A DNA stretch of 64,000 bases. Source: Emticicia soli. GTDB taxonomy: Bacteria; Bacteroidota; Bacteroidia; Cytophagales; Spirosomataceae. The notes beneath the pieces were generated by a model, which ran no database searches, had not been told where the DNA came from, and saw nothing but the letters and a program-made list of their open reading frames with translations. The stretch is taken from NCBI RefSeq assembly GCF_037860775.1, contig NZ_JBBEWC010000008.1:334603-398602 (forward strand). Reading direction: 5' to 3'. Position numbers and translations under genes: made by a program. Shown piece by piece: positions 34,365-43,638 of the stretch (positions within the stretch are counted from its first letter, which is position 1; each line of letters begins with the position of its first letter).

Positions 34365-35867
34365 CTACCTCGAATTAACCTTAGTAACAACACCTGAAAC
34401 CGTGAAACTGGTGTTTTTTGTGCCGCCGCTATACGTGCCTGTACTAAAGATACCGTCTTTTTCGGTACCTGTTGAACTACCACCTATATACACATCGTAC
34501 GAGCCGTTGGCTAGGTCTTTTGATGAGAAAGCTAAAGACTGGAATCTTTTGGCTGGCTTAAATGTAACAAGCGCTTTGCCATCAGCACTTTGGATATTTA
34601 CTAATGTTCCGGCATTTTGTGCAGCCGTGAAACCAATGAGTACCGAATTTTGAGTTGAGCTAGTGCCTGGTATTTGTGCCATACCAGAGCTACCAACGGC
34701 TATCAGATAACCGCCTGTAATTTTAAATGAGCCGTCATAATCAAGTGCACCGTTGCCATTGGCAGAAGGGCCATTCACAATCACTGTTCCGCCCGTCATG
34801 GTAATAGAGCCGTTAGAATCTAGGCCATCGCCGTTGGCATTTACGTAGATATACCCGCCATTAATATAAAGGTGCAGTCCATTTGATGCTGCATTATTTT
34901 GTCCGCCAAAACCTCCGCCTTGGCTTGCCGTACCACTAGCTACATTGATACCATCATCGCTCGATACAAGGTGGATTGTGCCATCGTTAATTGTTATTTC
35001 GGCGCCTTCAATTCCTTCGTATGATTGGCTTATATTAATATCGCCACCATTAATAATCAATTTTGTTTCGGCATGAATCCCGTCGTCTCCGGCGGCAATA
35101 TTATAAGTGCCTTTGTCGATAATTACATAGCCAAGAGCAGCATCGCTATCGTTTGACGATTTCAGTCCATCAGCTTTTGAATTAATAGTAAAACTACCGT
35201 CTCTTATAATCAGGTAATCTTTCCCTCTGATAGCATCATCGGCTGAGTTTACAATAAAATTACCGCTTTTGATAACCAGCCCGTCTTTACTCACAATGCC
35301 ATCGGCAAAATTGGCATTTACGGTAAGTGAGCCCGTACCAAAGAAAGATAAATCGTCTTTGCTGAAAACTGTGGCGTTTGGTTCTTCCTCAGCAACATCA
35401 TCATATACATAAGTTTTGCCGTCTGTCAGCTTGTTTTGCGTGTTTTCGGCCAGCACAATCAATGTTTTTTCGGCGTTTTTTATGTAAATAGGTGAGCTGT
35501 TGGCAGACGCAATATCTACACCATTCAGAATCAAGCGCACAATGGTTTTGTCTTCGGTGTCTACAACTATTTGTCCATTACTCAATGTGCCGCTTATGCT
35601 GTAATTACCTGCTTTGGTAATGCTTACTTTACTGCCCGATACCGTTGCGCCTGCGCCGCTGACAGTAATAGATGTACCATTGAGTGTGATGGGTACTACA
35701 TCGGTGCTGGCCCATACGTAATCACTATCCGCTTCATGTGCTTCGGCACTTACGGTATCAGCGTCGTTCGAACTAGTGGGAGAGGGGTCAGAATTTTTAT
35801 TACAGGCAACAAAAACCATCGATAACAGCAAAGCCATTACCCGCAACTTCAACTTATTTTCTTTCAT
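34365..35867 (-). CDS. Cthe_2159-type carbohydrate-binding lipoprotein
   Basis: 500 residues. The N terminus KLRVMALLLSMVFVACNKNS is a lipoprotein signal with Cys at about residue 22. The body is a parallel beta-helix of repeated coils with many Asp/Asn/Gly turns: SADDAIRGKDYLIIRDGSFT, NSKADGLKSSND, DDGIHAETKLIINGGDINIS, SDDGINVASG. This is the pattern of the Cthe_2159 (former DUF4353) family, calcium-dependent cellulose/pectin-binding beta-helix proteins. No catalytic polysaccharide-lyase residues are identified, so a surface binding role is inferred. It stands alone between its terminator and a gap. Confidence 0.8.
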   Translation of the reverse strand: MKENKLKLRVMALLLSMVFVACNKNSDPSPTSSNDADTVSAEAHEADSDYVWASTDVVPITLNGTSITVSGAGATVSGSKVSITKAGNYSISGTLSNGQIVVDTEDKTIVRLILNGVDIASANSSPIYIKNAEKTLIVLAENTQNKLTDGKTYVYDDVAEEEPNATVFSKDDLSFFGTGSLTVNANFADGIVSKDGLVIKSGNFIVNSADDAIRGKDYLIIRDGSFTINSKADGLKSSNDSDAALGYVIIDKGTYNIAAGDDGIHAETKLIINGGDINISQSYEGIEGAEITINDGTIHLVSSDDGINVASGTASQGGGFGGQNNAASNGLHLYINGGYIYVNANGDGLDSNGSITMTGGTVIVNGPSANGNGALDYDGSFKITGGYLIAVGSSGMAQIPGTSSTQNSVLIGFTAAQNAGTLVNIQSADGKALVTFKPAKRFQSLAFSSKDLANGSYDVYIGGSSTGTEKDGIFSTGTYSGGTKNTSFTVSGVVTKVNSR

Positions 35868-36036
35868 AATTACCTTTGATTCTTTTGGTGTTAATTATCG
35901 GTGTTGTTGCTTTAATGACGAACAGAAAAGCGGATAAGGTTGCACCTAAAACAACAAGAAATAAGAAGAATGAGGATAAAGGATGAAATTAGTAAAGAAA
36001 CTATTAATAAGAAGCTGGAATATTAAACGGATAGAT

Positions 36037-36651
36037 TTACAGCGTTTCTAGCTCTTTCTGAAGGTTTTTCTTAGCGGCAGATTCGTATTTGTTGAAGAAA
36101 TAATCAGTCTTAAATATCCTGTCCATGTCCAGAAAATGCCTTAATACTTTTTTTCTGCCGGGCTTATAAAGCAAATCAGGATAAATGCTGTATTCTTTTC
36201 TTACCTGTTGGGTGTAGAGCGTATACGTTTCTGGGTCTTTGCCTAAAACAGAGAGGTCGGCATCGGTAAAGTAGTTGGTATCAGTATTATCGCTCAATGT
36301 ATGTTTTTTAGTAGCAATAATCTGTGTGTGGCAGGTATCAACTATATGGGTAGGCACTCCAATTGCTTGCATCCTCTTTTGTGCGAGGTCGGCACTTTGC
36401 TCTTCATTATCACTTTTTAGTACGTTATACACGGCATCATGATAATAGAGCGAAAATAAAACCGTGTCCCAATCTTGAATTTCAGTTTTAATGTTGTTTA
36501 ATTCAACAAGCATATTTTCAAGATGTGCCAATGTATGATAATGCCGCCCCTTTTGTGAATAGGCTTCTTCAAGTTCATGCCAGTATTTATGCACCAGATT
36601 GGTATCTGATGTATAGCTTTTAAGCAAGTTTATGAAGGGTTGTTTTAGCAT
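36037..36651 (-). CDS. HD-superfamily predicted metal-dependent hydrolase (COG4339-like)
   Basis: 204 residues. HD-type metal ligands are visible as GRHYHTLAHLENM and LYYHDAVYN, with further charged helices LLYKPGRKKVLRHFLDMDRI. Members of this group are small cytoplasmic proteins sometimes mislabelled as receptor subunits; the substrate, probably a nucleotide or phosphoester, is unknown. The gene is followed by no clear terminator and preceded by a GC-rich inverted repeat. Confidence 0.8.
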   Translation of the reverse strand: MLKQPFINLLKSYTSDTNLVHKYWHELEEAYSQKGRHYHTLAHLENMLVELNNIKTEIQDWDTVLFSLYYHDAVYNVLKSDNEEQSADLAQKRMQAIGVPTHIVDTCHTQIIATKKHTLSDNTDTNYFTDADLSVLGKDPETYTLYTQQVRKEYSIYPDLLYKPGRKKVLRHFLDMDRIFKTDYFFNKYESAAKKNLQKELETL

Positions 36652-36707
36652 GGGAGGGGAATACTTGATGTTGAAACCTTGTGCCCTAAATCCTTACGCA
36701 GCGGCCG

Positions 36708-36765
36708 CTCCCCAACTGTGGGGCGAGGGACTTTTTTTACTCCCTTCCCCACGGTTGGGGAAGGG
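36708..36765. repeat. GC-rich inverted repeat (CCCCAAC/GTTGGGG type)
   Basis: The left arm 36708-36730 (CTCCCCAACTGTGGGG...) is complementary to the right arm 36741-36765 (...CCCCACGGTTGGGGAAGGG) with a few mismatches, and each arm can also fold on itself. Its G+C content is far above the flanks. It lies between the HD gene start and the FKBP gene stop; it resembles dispersed REP/MITE-like hairpins. Confidence 0.7.
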
Positions 36766-36825
36766 TCGGGGATGGGGTCTTCTATTAAGGAATAAGGTTT
36801 TATATCCCGAAAATTATTTGTCCTC

Positions 36826-37245
36826 TTATCTCACACTCACCAATTCAATTTCAAAAATCAAATCTTTTCCGGCAAGTTCGTGATTTGCGTCTAATTTTAC
36901 TTTGGTAGCAGATATTTCACGCACAATTACAGGTATTGCCTGTTGTCCGTTGTGCATATTCAAGGTACCACCTATTTCAAGAGGTATATCTTCCGGAATA
37001 TCCAAACGGTTGAATGTGAAAATCATGTCTTCTCTTACCGGGCCGTAAGCCTCTTCTGCCGGAATAAAAACTGTCTTTTTATCGCCGATGGCCATGCCTG
37101 TTACGCCATTGTCAAAACCCGGAATAACCATACCGCTACCAACCGTGAACTGTAATGGTTGCCGTCCTTCCGAACTGTCAAAAACTGTTCCGTCGCTTAG
37201 CGAGCCTTTATAATGTACATTTACTGTGTCGCCTGATTTTACCAT
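36826..37245 (-). CDS. FKBP-type peptidyl-prolyl isomerase, SlyD-like
   Basis: 139 residues. The FKBP half is KSGDTVNVHYKGSLSDGTVF, DSSEGRQPLQFTVGSGMVIP, GFDNGVTGMAIGDKKTVFIP and AYGPVRED; an inserted IF-type domain (about residues 67-118) follows, and the chain returns to the barrel in KDLIFEIELVSVR. SlyD-like enzymes isomerise proline peptide bonds and act as chaperones. There is no His-rich metal-binding tail as in E. coli SlyD and no signal peptide, so a cytoplasmic folding role is expected. Confidence 0.9.
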   Translation of the reverse strand: MVKSGDTVNVHYKGSLSDGTVFDSSEGRQPLQFTVGSGMVIPGFDNGVTGMAIGDKKTVFIPAEEAYGPVREDMIFTFNRLDIPEDIPLEIGGTLNMHNGQQAIPVIVREISATKVKLDANHELAGKDLIFEIELVSVR

Positions 37246-37510
37246 AACTGTATTTGTCTTACCCTGATAGGGGCTTAAAATGAATATATATTATTTAATA
37301 TCTACATTTATTTAAGCAACAAAGTTCTGAAATTGTTTTTGTTTTTAGGGTACAGTATTGTAAAAATACAATTTTAATCTCTTGTTTTTTTTATAAGTAA
37401 CTGATTTTAAGTACTTTATGTGTTTGTGTTTTAGTTTAATCTTCTTTTAATCCTTGTTTAATGCGGGTATAATTCTTTGCCAACAATTTTGCTGTATCAA
37501 AACAGCAACA

Positions 37511-38764
37511 ATGAAACGCATTCGATACACTTTTTTATGGTTTTGCCTATTAGCCATAAAAACTGCCTCAGCACAAGATACCCTTCACCTGACGCTCCCA
37601 CAAGCCGAAGAAGAGTTTACGCACAAAAACCTGCAATTAATTGCAGCCAAAATGGGTATCAACGAAAGTAAAGCTTATGAATTGCAAGCGAGTTTAAGGC
37701 CAAATCCGAGTTTGTATCTCGAACACATGCCTTATAATACGCAAAGAAAAGAATTAGGAGGTTTCAGCAAAAACAATGCACAACAAGTTTTGCAATACCA
37801 ACAGTTGTTGGAGGTTGCAGGTAAGAGAAACAAAAGGGTAGAACTGGCACGGCTGAACACCGAGCAAATACAGAACCAAACTTTGGTTTTGCTTCGTGAT
37901 TTGCAATATGCGCTTCGTACTTCTTTTTATGATTTGTACTACCAACAACAACAATTGAAAGTATATGATGAGGAGATTCTGACCTTGCAGCAAACGGTTA
38001 ACCTTTATCAACAACAATTTGATAAAGGCAATGTACCTCTGAAAGACCTGGCTCGCCTTAAAGCCTACCTTTTTAACCTGAATACAGAAAGACAGCAGAT
38101 TTTAGCAACAATTATCGACGACCAAGCTGACTTGAATGTGTTAACCAATAATGTTGGCACATACATAGTAGCCGATGCAAACTTGCCAATCGTTAACCTG
38201 AATCAGTTTAAAATAGGCGATTTGGTAACGCAAGCAGAAGAAATCCGCAGTGATTTGAATGTAATAAGAACAGGCGTAAAACTAGAAAACCAAAACCTGG
38301 TTTTACAAAAGGCACTGGCAAAACCAGATATAAACCTGCAACTGAATTATGACCGTAACGGTGGATACATCAGTAATTATCTGGGTGTAGGTGTGGGTAT
38401 TTCGTTGCCATTCTTTAACAAAAACCAAGGTAACATAGAGGCGGCTAAAATACGTATCCAAACGGTGCAAACTGCTTTGCAGGCTTCGCAACTACAAGTA
38501 CAGCAAAGTGTAATAAGTGCTTTTAGTAAGGCCTTACAAGCGGATAAAATGTATCAGACTTTTGATAATCGCTTTACCACCGACTTCTCGAAACTAATAG
38601 ATGGGGTAATAGTAAACTATAAAAAACAGAATATCGACGTGGTCGAATTCATAGATTTCTTCGATTCGTATAAGAATACCGTTATCCAGTTTAACCAATT
38701 ACAAAACAACCGCATGAAAGCCTTCGAAGACCTAAACTACGCAGTTGGGAAGGTAATCATTTAG
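37511..38764 (+). CDS. TolC family outer-membrane efflux protein
   Basis: The ATG at 37511 starts a clear signal peptide (MKRIRYTFLWFCLLAIKTASAQ); an upstream frame start at 37454 lacks signal character. 417 residues with two TolC-type repeats, each two long helices plus strands: LTLPQAEEEFTHKNLQLIAA, PNPSLYLEHM in the first and the matching LVLQKALAKPDINLQLNYDR, VGISLPFFNKNQGNIEAAK in the second. It forms the outer-membrane channel for the adaptor and RND pump encoded downstream. A long inverted repeat separates it from the adaptor gene. Confidence 0.9.
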   Translation: MKRIRYTFLWFCLLAIKTASAQDTLHLTLPQAEEEFTHKNLQLIAAKMGINESKAYELQASLRPNPSLYLEHMPYNTQRKELGGFSKNNAQQVLQYQQLLEVAGKRNKRVELARLNTEQIQNQTLVLLRDLQYALRTSFYDLYYQQQQLKVYDEEILTLQQTVNLYQQQFDKGNVPLKDLARLKAYLFNLNTERQQILATIIDDQADLNVLTNNVGTYIVADANLPIVNLNQFKIGDLVTQAEEIRSDLNVIRTGVKLENQNLVLQKALAKPDINLQLNYDRNGGYISNYLGVGVGISLPFFNKNQGNIEAAKIRIQTVQTALQASQLQVQQSVISAFSKALQADKMYQTFDNRFTTDFSKLIDGVIVNYKKQNIDVVEFIDFFDSYKNTVIQFNQLQNNRMKAFEDLNYAVGKVII

Positions 38765-38773
38765 TGAATGTCT

Positions 38774-38894
38774 TGAACTGTGCCGCGACGGCGTACCGTT
38801 TTAACTGATTTGTTTGATTTACCTGATTTAGAGTGTAGTTGTCATTATAAATCATTAAATCAGGTAAAACGGTACGCCGTCGCGGCACAGTTCA
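38774..38894. repeat. 30-bp perfect inverted repeat between tolC-like and adaptor genes
   Basis: Arms 38774-38803 and 38865-38894 are perfect 30-bp complements (TGAACTGTGCCGCGACGGCG..., GC-rich). A second inner pair, TTTACCTGATTTA (38818-38830) with TAAATCAGGTAAA (38856-38868), overlaps the outer arm, so two alternative folds exist. It begins 10 bp after the TolC stop codon and ends 40 bp before the adaptor start. Confidence 0.85.
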
Positions 38895-38934
38895 GACAAA
38901 TAAATCAGGAACGAAATTTAAAACAATACGTAAA

Positions 38935-40053
38935 ATGAAAACGCTTAAAATATTCAATATATTAATAATTGCAGGGCTGGCAGCATTTTCGGCTCTAGGA
39001 TTGGCTTCTTGTACTAACTCAGAAGCAGAAGATAAGAAAGACAGTGTTGCAGATAATTCTGCGCTTACGCCTGAACAAATGAAACATCTGGTAACAGCAG
39101 ATGCCGAAATAAAAACAGTTGCTAATGATTTGAGCCTGACTGGAAAAATCCAGTTTAACGAAGATAAAGTTGTGAAAGTATTTCCGCTGGTAGGTGGTCA
39201 TATTGAAGATGTAAAAATAGAATTAGGCGATTATGTGCAAAAAGGACAAGTGCTGGCTGTAATCAGAAGTGGTGATTTAGCCGATTTGCAACAGCAGGCA
39301 ATATCAGCTCGTTCGCAACTATCAGTAGCACAAAAGAATGCCCAGGTAGCTGAAGATATGTCGAAATCAGGCTTGGCTTCGCAAAAAGATTTAGTAGCAG
39401 CACAAGAGCAATTACAGGCAGCTAAAGGTGAGTTGAACCGTGTAGGCGAGCGTCAGAATATACTAGGTGGTAATGGTTCGGTATATGTGGTAAAAGCTCC
39501 GGTTGGTGGTTATGTGGTAGAGAAAAAAGCTGCGCCGGGAATGGAGCTGCGCTCTGATGACCCAGAAAACTTATTTACGATAAGTAATCTTGACCAGATT
39601 TGGGTAATCGCCAATGTTTACGAGTCTGACCTTGCAAATGTGAAATTGGGTTATTCTGCCGATATTTCAACGTTGGCGTATCCGAACAAGGTTTTTAAAG
39701 GTAAAATTGATAAGATATTTAATGTACTAGACCCAAGCTCTAAAACCGAGCAAGTAAGAATAGTATTGAATAATAATGATAAGAATTTCTTTCTGAAACC
39801 AGAGATGTTTGCTAATGTACATCTGGAATATGCCGGAACCGACCAGAAAGTGGCGATTCCGTCGAAAGCGATTGTTTTCGACAAAAGCCAGAACTACGTG
39901 GTGGTATTACAAAACGGCAAAGATTTGCTTGTAAAACCAATTGAGGTCTATAAAACAACTGGCGAAACGACCTATCTTACCAGTGGATTAGCCCCCAACG
40001 AAAAGGTGATTACTGATAACCAACTTCTTATTTATCAAGCATTGAATAATTAG
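38935..40053 (+). CDS. RND efflux periplasmic adaptor lipoprotein (CusB/CzcB-like)
   Basis: 372 residues with a lipoprotein signal (LIIAGLAAFSALGLASC). A barrel-sandwich hybrid (FPLVGGHIEDVKIELGDYVQ, ... VYVVKAPVGGYVVEKKAAPG) encloses an alpha-hairpin (SQLSVAQKNAQVAEDMSKSG, then LVAAQEQLQAAKGELNRVG), followed by beta-barrel and membrane-proximal domains (NKVFKGKIDKIFNVLDPSSK, ITDNQLLIYQALNN). It couples the inner-membrane pump to the TolC channel. The gene sits between tolC-like and cusA-like genes, each junction bearing an inverted repeat. Confidence 0.9.
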   Translation: MKTLKIFNILIIAGLAAFSALGLASCTNSEAEDKKDSVADNSALTPEQMKHLVTADAEIKTVANDLSLTGKIQFNEDKVVKVFPLVGGHIEDVKIELGDYVQKGQVLAVIRSGDLADLQQQAISARSQLSVAQKNAQVAEDMSKSGLASQKDLVAAQEQLQAAKGELNRVGERQNILGGNGSVYVVKAPVGGYVVEKKAAPGMELRSDDPENLFTISNLDQIWVIANVYESDLANVKLGYSADISTLAYPNKVFKGKIDKIFNVLDPSSKTEQVRIVLNNNDKNFFLKPEMFANVHLEYAGTDQKVAIPSKAIVFDKSQNYVVVLQNGKDLLVKPIEVYKTTGETTYLTSGLAPNEKVITDNQLLIYQALNN

Positions 40054-40204
40054 TGATTTAGTGAATGAGCGAATTAGTGATTAAGATGCTGATAATCAGC
40101 TTCTATGGGTGCGTTTTGCCCTGAAAATGACAATTTCTAATCACAAATTCATTTAATCTCATATACCATTTAATCACTCAACCACTCATTCGCTAAATCA
40201 CTAA
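40050..40204. repeat. 35-bp inverted repeat of GAATTAGTGA-type between adaptor and pump genes
   Basis: Left arm 40050-40084 (TTAGTGATTTAGTGAATGAG...) overlaps the adaptor stop codon; right arm 40170-40204 is complementary at about 30 of 35 positions. The same word (GAATTAGTGAA, GCGAATT) recurs in the repeat at 56420-56553. Confidence 0.7.
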
Positions 40205-40217
40205 ATTTATTTCTCTC

Positions 40218-43200
40218 ATGAACAAGTTCATTAAAAATATTATAGCGTTTTCGTTGAAAAATAAATACTTCATATTTTTCATGACGCTCGTGGCAATAGT
40301 AGCAGGTTTTATCAGCTATCAGAATACCCCCGTTGAGGCATTTCCTGATGTAACCAATACTCAGATAACTATTATTACTCAATGGCCAGGCAGAAGCGCC
40401 GAAGAGGTAGAAAAATTTGTAACTGTTCCTTTAGAAATTGGTTTGAATCCGGTTCAGAAAAAAACAGACATTCGCTCAACAACAGTTTTTGGATTATCTG
40501 TTGTAAAAGTAATGTTTGAAGATGAGGTCGACGATGCTTTTGCACGCCAGCAGGTAAATAATTTATTGCGTGAGGTAGACCTACCCGAAGGTGCAAACCC
40601 TGAGGTAGAGCCACCTTACGGGCCAACCGGAGAGATTTTTAGATATACACTCGAAAGTCCGACAAGAAGCGTAAGAGAGCTGAAAACCTTACAAGACTGG
40701 GTAGTTGAGCGTAACCTGAAAAGTGTGCCTGGGGTAGCCGATGTAGTGAGTTTTGGGGGTGAGGTAAAAACATACGAGATTTCAGCCGACCCACATAAAT
40801 TACTTGATTATGATATTACGCCTATCCAGTTGTATCAGGCCGTATCAAATGCGAATATCAATGTTGGTGGCGATGTGATTGTGAAAAACTCAGAGGCTTA
40901 TGTGGTTAGAGGAATCGGTTTGTTGAAAGGCGCAAAAGACATTGAAAACATTGTGATAAAAAATGCCAACGGCGTACCCATCTATGTAAAAAATGTGGCT
41001 AATGTGTCAGAATCAGCATTGCCAAGACTCGGCCAAGCAGGTAGAGACAATAAAAGTGATGTGTTGGAATGTATAATTGTGATGCGCAAAGGCGAGAACC
41101 CGAGCCAGGTAATTGAAAAAGTAAAAGCTAAGATTGAAGAGATTAACTCGGGTATTTTGCCAAAAGATGTGAAGATAAACACTTTCTACAACCGTGAAAA
41201 CCTGATTCATTTTGCTACGCACACCGTAACGCACAATTTGCTCGAAGGTATCATTTTTGTAACCTGTATCGTGTTCTTGTTCATGGCCGACTGGCGTACA
41301 ACTGTTACGGTTTCAATTGTTATTCCTTTAGCCTTGCTGTTTGCTTTTATCTGTTTACGCTTAAAAGGCATGTCAGCTAACCTACTTTCAATGGGTGCAA
41401 TCGACTTCGGTATTATTGTAGATGGTGCTGTGGTAATGGTTGAAGGTATCTTTGTAACGCTCGACCAACTTTCGCACCGAATAGGCATGGAGCGTTTCAA
41501 TAAATTATCTAAACTAGGTTTATTGAAGAAAACCGGAACCGAATTGGGCAAAGCCATTTTCTTCTCGAAAGCCATTATTATTACCTGTCTGATTCCGATT
41601 TTCAGCTTTCAGAAAGTAGAAGGTAAAATGTTTAGTCCATTGGCCTGGACATTGGGCTTTGCCTTACTTGGTGCATTGATATTCACCCTTACGCTAGTAC
41701 CTGTATTGGCAAGCATACTTTTGAAGAAAAACGTAAAAGAGAAACACAATGTGTTTGTAGAGTTTTTAGAAAAACAATCGTTGAAACTCTTTTCGATTAC
41801 CTATAAACACAAAAAACTGAGCCTGCTCGTTGCCTTGATATTGGTTGTTGTTGGTTTTTTCAACTTTAAATTTCTGGGAACAGAGTTCTTGCCCGAACTC
41901 AACGAGGGCTCAATATATGTAAGAGCGAGTATGCCAATGAATATTTCGTTGGAAGAATCGGTGAAACAAACCCAGACCATGCGGGCAATCTTTCAGACTT
42001 TCCCTGAGGTGAAACAGGTGATTTCTCAAACCGGACGCCCTAACGACGGTACCGACCCAACCGGATTTTATAATGTTGAGTTTCTGGTAGATATTTATCC
42101 GAAAGAAGAATGGAAAAGACATATAACCAAAGAGCAGTTGATTGATGAAATGAACAAAAAACTGGCTATTTACCCCGGTGTATTGTTTAACTTCTCACAA
42201 CCAATCATGGATAATGTAGAAGAGGCGGTATCAGGCGTGAAAGGTAGCATTGCCGTTAAAATATACGGTCAAGACCTGCCAACGTTAGAAACAAAAGCTA
42301 CTCAGGTGTACGATCAACTGAAAACAGTAAAAGGTATTGAAGACCTCGGGGTCATCAAAAACATTGGTCAACCAGAGTTAAGAATTGAGCTAGATGAACA
42401 AAAGCTGGCGCTATATGGTGTAAATAAAGCCGATGCACAGGCAGTTATTGAAATGGCCATAGGAGGGAAAGCCGCAACACAGATATATGAAAACGAACGC
42501 CATTTTGCCTTACGCATTCGTTATGCACCACAGTTTAGAAGTAACGAAGAGGCTATCGGAAACCTCATGATTCCAACATCAGTTGGCAGCCAGATTCCGC
42601 TGAAAAGTGTGGCGCATATTTACTCACAAACCGGCCCCGTTTTGATTTTCAGAGAAGCTAACCAACGTTTTATTGGGGTTAAATTCTCAATTCGTGGCCG
42701 AGACATGGGCTCTGCCATTGCCGAAGCACAGAAAAAAGTAAATGCAGTAGTAAAACTAGACAAAGGCTATAAGATGAAATGGGCCGGCGATTTTGAGAAC
42801 CAACAACGTGCTACTGCCCGTTTGGCACAGGTGGTACCTATCAGCTTGCTTTTGATATTCCTGATACTGTTTGTGCTGTTTGGTAATATAAAAGATGCAG
42901 GTCTTGTATTAACTAATGTGCCTTTTGCCATTATTGGGGGTATTGCCTCACTGCTTATTTCGCACACCAATTTCAGTATTTCGGCAGGTATCGGGTTTAT
43001 TGCCTTGTTTGGTATCTGTATTCAGAATGGTGTAATTCTGATTTCGGTTTTCAAGAAAAACCTGCATGATAAAATGACACTCAATAATGCCATTTTTGAA
43101 GGTGTTCGTTCAAGAATACGCCCCGTAATCATGACAGCCCTAATGGCCATGATTGGTCTGATTCCGGCCGCTATTTCAACAGGTATTGGGTCGGAAACCT

Positions 43201-43325
43201 CAAAACCACTGGCTATTGTGGTAATAGGCGGGCTGATAACAGCTACTTTGTTAACATTATTTGTTTTCCCACTGATATTTTATGTGTTCTATCGGAATAA
43301 GTTTGCCGAGGCACTTGAAGAGTAA
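40218..43325 (+). CDS. CusA/CzcA family heavy-metal RND efflux permease
   Basis: 1035 residues with 12 predicted membrane helices and two large periplasmic loops. The N-terminal helix is ISYQNTPVEAFPDVTNTQIT (typical PDVTNxQ). In TM4 the run GAIDFGIIVDGAVVMVE carries Asp396, Asp402 and Glu409, equivalent to the proton-relay DxxxxxDxxxxxxE triad of the heavy-metal (HME) subgroup such as CzcA. It should export divalent or monovalent metal cations or related toxic compounds with its TolC and adaptor partners; the metal is not deducible. No metal-sensing regulator lies beside it. Confidence 0.92.
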   Translation: MNKFIKNIIAFSLKNKYFIFFMTLVAIVAGFISYQNTPVEAFPDVTNTQITIITQWPGRSAEEVEKFVTVPLEIGLNPVQKKTDIRSTTVFGLSVVKVMFEDEVDDAFARQQVNNLLREVDLPEGANPEVEPPYGPTGEIFRYTLESPTRSVRELKTLQDWVVERNLKSVPGVADVVSFGGEVKTYEISADPHKLLDYDITPIQLYQAVSNANINVGGDVIVKNSEAYVVRGIGLLKGAKDIENIVIKNANGVPIYVKNVANVSESALPRLGQAGRDNKSDVLECIIVMRKGENPSQVIEKVKAKIEEINSGILPKDVKINTFYNRENLIHFATHTVTHNLLEGIIFVTCIVFLFMADWRTTVTVSIVIPLALLFAFICLRLKGMSANLLSMGAIDFGIIVDGAVVMVEGIFVTLDQLSHRIGMERFNKLSKLGLLKKTGTELGKAIFFSKAIIITCLIPIFSFQKVEGKMFSPLAWTLGFALLGALIFTLTLVPVLASILLKKNVKEKHNVFVEFLEKQSLKLFSITYKHKKLSLLVALILVVVGFFNFKFLGTEFLPELNEGSIYVRASMPMNISLEESVKQTQTMRAIFQTFPEVKQVISQTGRPNDGTDPTGFYNVEFLVDIYPKEEWKRHITKEQLIDEMNKKLAIYPGVLFNFSQPIMDNVEEAVSGVKGSIAVKIYGQDLPTLETKATQVYDQLKTVKGIEDLGVIKNIGQPELRIELDEQKLALYGVNKADAQAVIEMAIGGKAATQIYENERHFALRIRYAPQFRSNEEAIGNLMIPTSVGSQIPLKSVAHIYSQTGPVLIFREANQRFIGVKFSIRGRDMGSAIAEAQKKVNAVVKLDKGYKMKWAGDFENQQRATARLAQVVPISLLLIFLILFVLFGNIKDAGLVLTNVPFAIIGGIASLLISHTNFSISAGIGFIALFGICIQNGVILISVFKKNLHDKMTLNNAIFEGVRSRIRPVIMTALMAMIGLIPAAISTGIGSETSKPLAIVVIGGLITATLLTLFVFPLIFYVFYRNKFAEALEE

Positions 43326-43369
43326 CACAGGTTTTTATATTAGTACAGTTTTAAATTTCACGGTAATGC

Positions 43370-43402
43370 ATAATAGCAGGGAGCTTTGCTCTCTGTTATT
43401 AT
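43370..43402 (+). terminator. terminator of the efflux operon
   Basis: ATAATAGCAGGGAGC (43370-43384) pairs with GCTCTCTGTTATTAT (43388-43402), with two G-U pairs and a 3-nt loop, followed by a T-rich run. Confidence 0.7.
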
Positions 43403-43512
43403 TTGTTTGTACTATTCTGTAAAAGAGGTGGTTAAATAATAATAGTTGAGAGCTAATTGCCATTAATTTACTGAATTTTAAGATATATAAATTCTTGGTA
43501 AATTGTATTTTT

Positions 43513-43542
43513 TGTAGAGACGTATTGCAATACGTCTCTACA
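43513..43542. repeat. perfect 30-bp palindrome, GTAGAGAC family
   Basis: TGTAGAGACGTATTG is followed directly by its complement CAATACGTCTCTACA. The same arm start (GTAGAGAC) is in the terminator hairpin at 18688-18722. Hairpins with TAGAGAC ends are widely dispersed in Bacteroidota and some other phyla. Confidence 0.85.
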
Positions 43543-43585
43543 GAAATTGTTTTTTTAGTTTTATACAGTAGGTGAAATTTTAATA

Positions 43586-43593
43586 TACTTTTG
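43586..43593 (+). promoter_or_regulatory. putative -7 element of the DUF1003 gene
   Basis: TACTTTTG matches TAnnTTTG, 45 nt upstream of the ATG at 43639; no suitably spaced -33 TTG. Confidence 0.35.
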
Positions 43594-43638
43594 CATCATT
43601 AGAAAAAATCAGAATTTAAGTGCAAAAACAAAAAATGT

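Larger units (their letters stand above)
43326..43638. other. 313-bp gap: terminator, palindrome and -7 box
   Basis: A terminator-like hairpin follows the pump gene (43370-43402), a perfect 30-bp palindrome occupies 43513-43542, and TACTTTTG (43586-43593) is a candidate -7 element for the DUF1003 gene. No coding signal seen. Confidence 0.6.

Noticed and set aside
43326..43638. Small gene in the gap after the efflux pump
   Set aside because: No frame with start, stop and plausible composition; the minus-strand frame at 43599-43781 is antisense to DUF1003.
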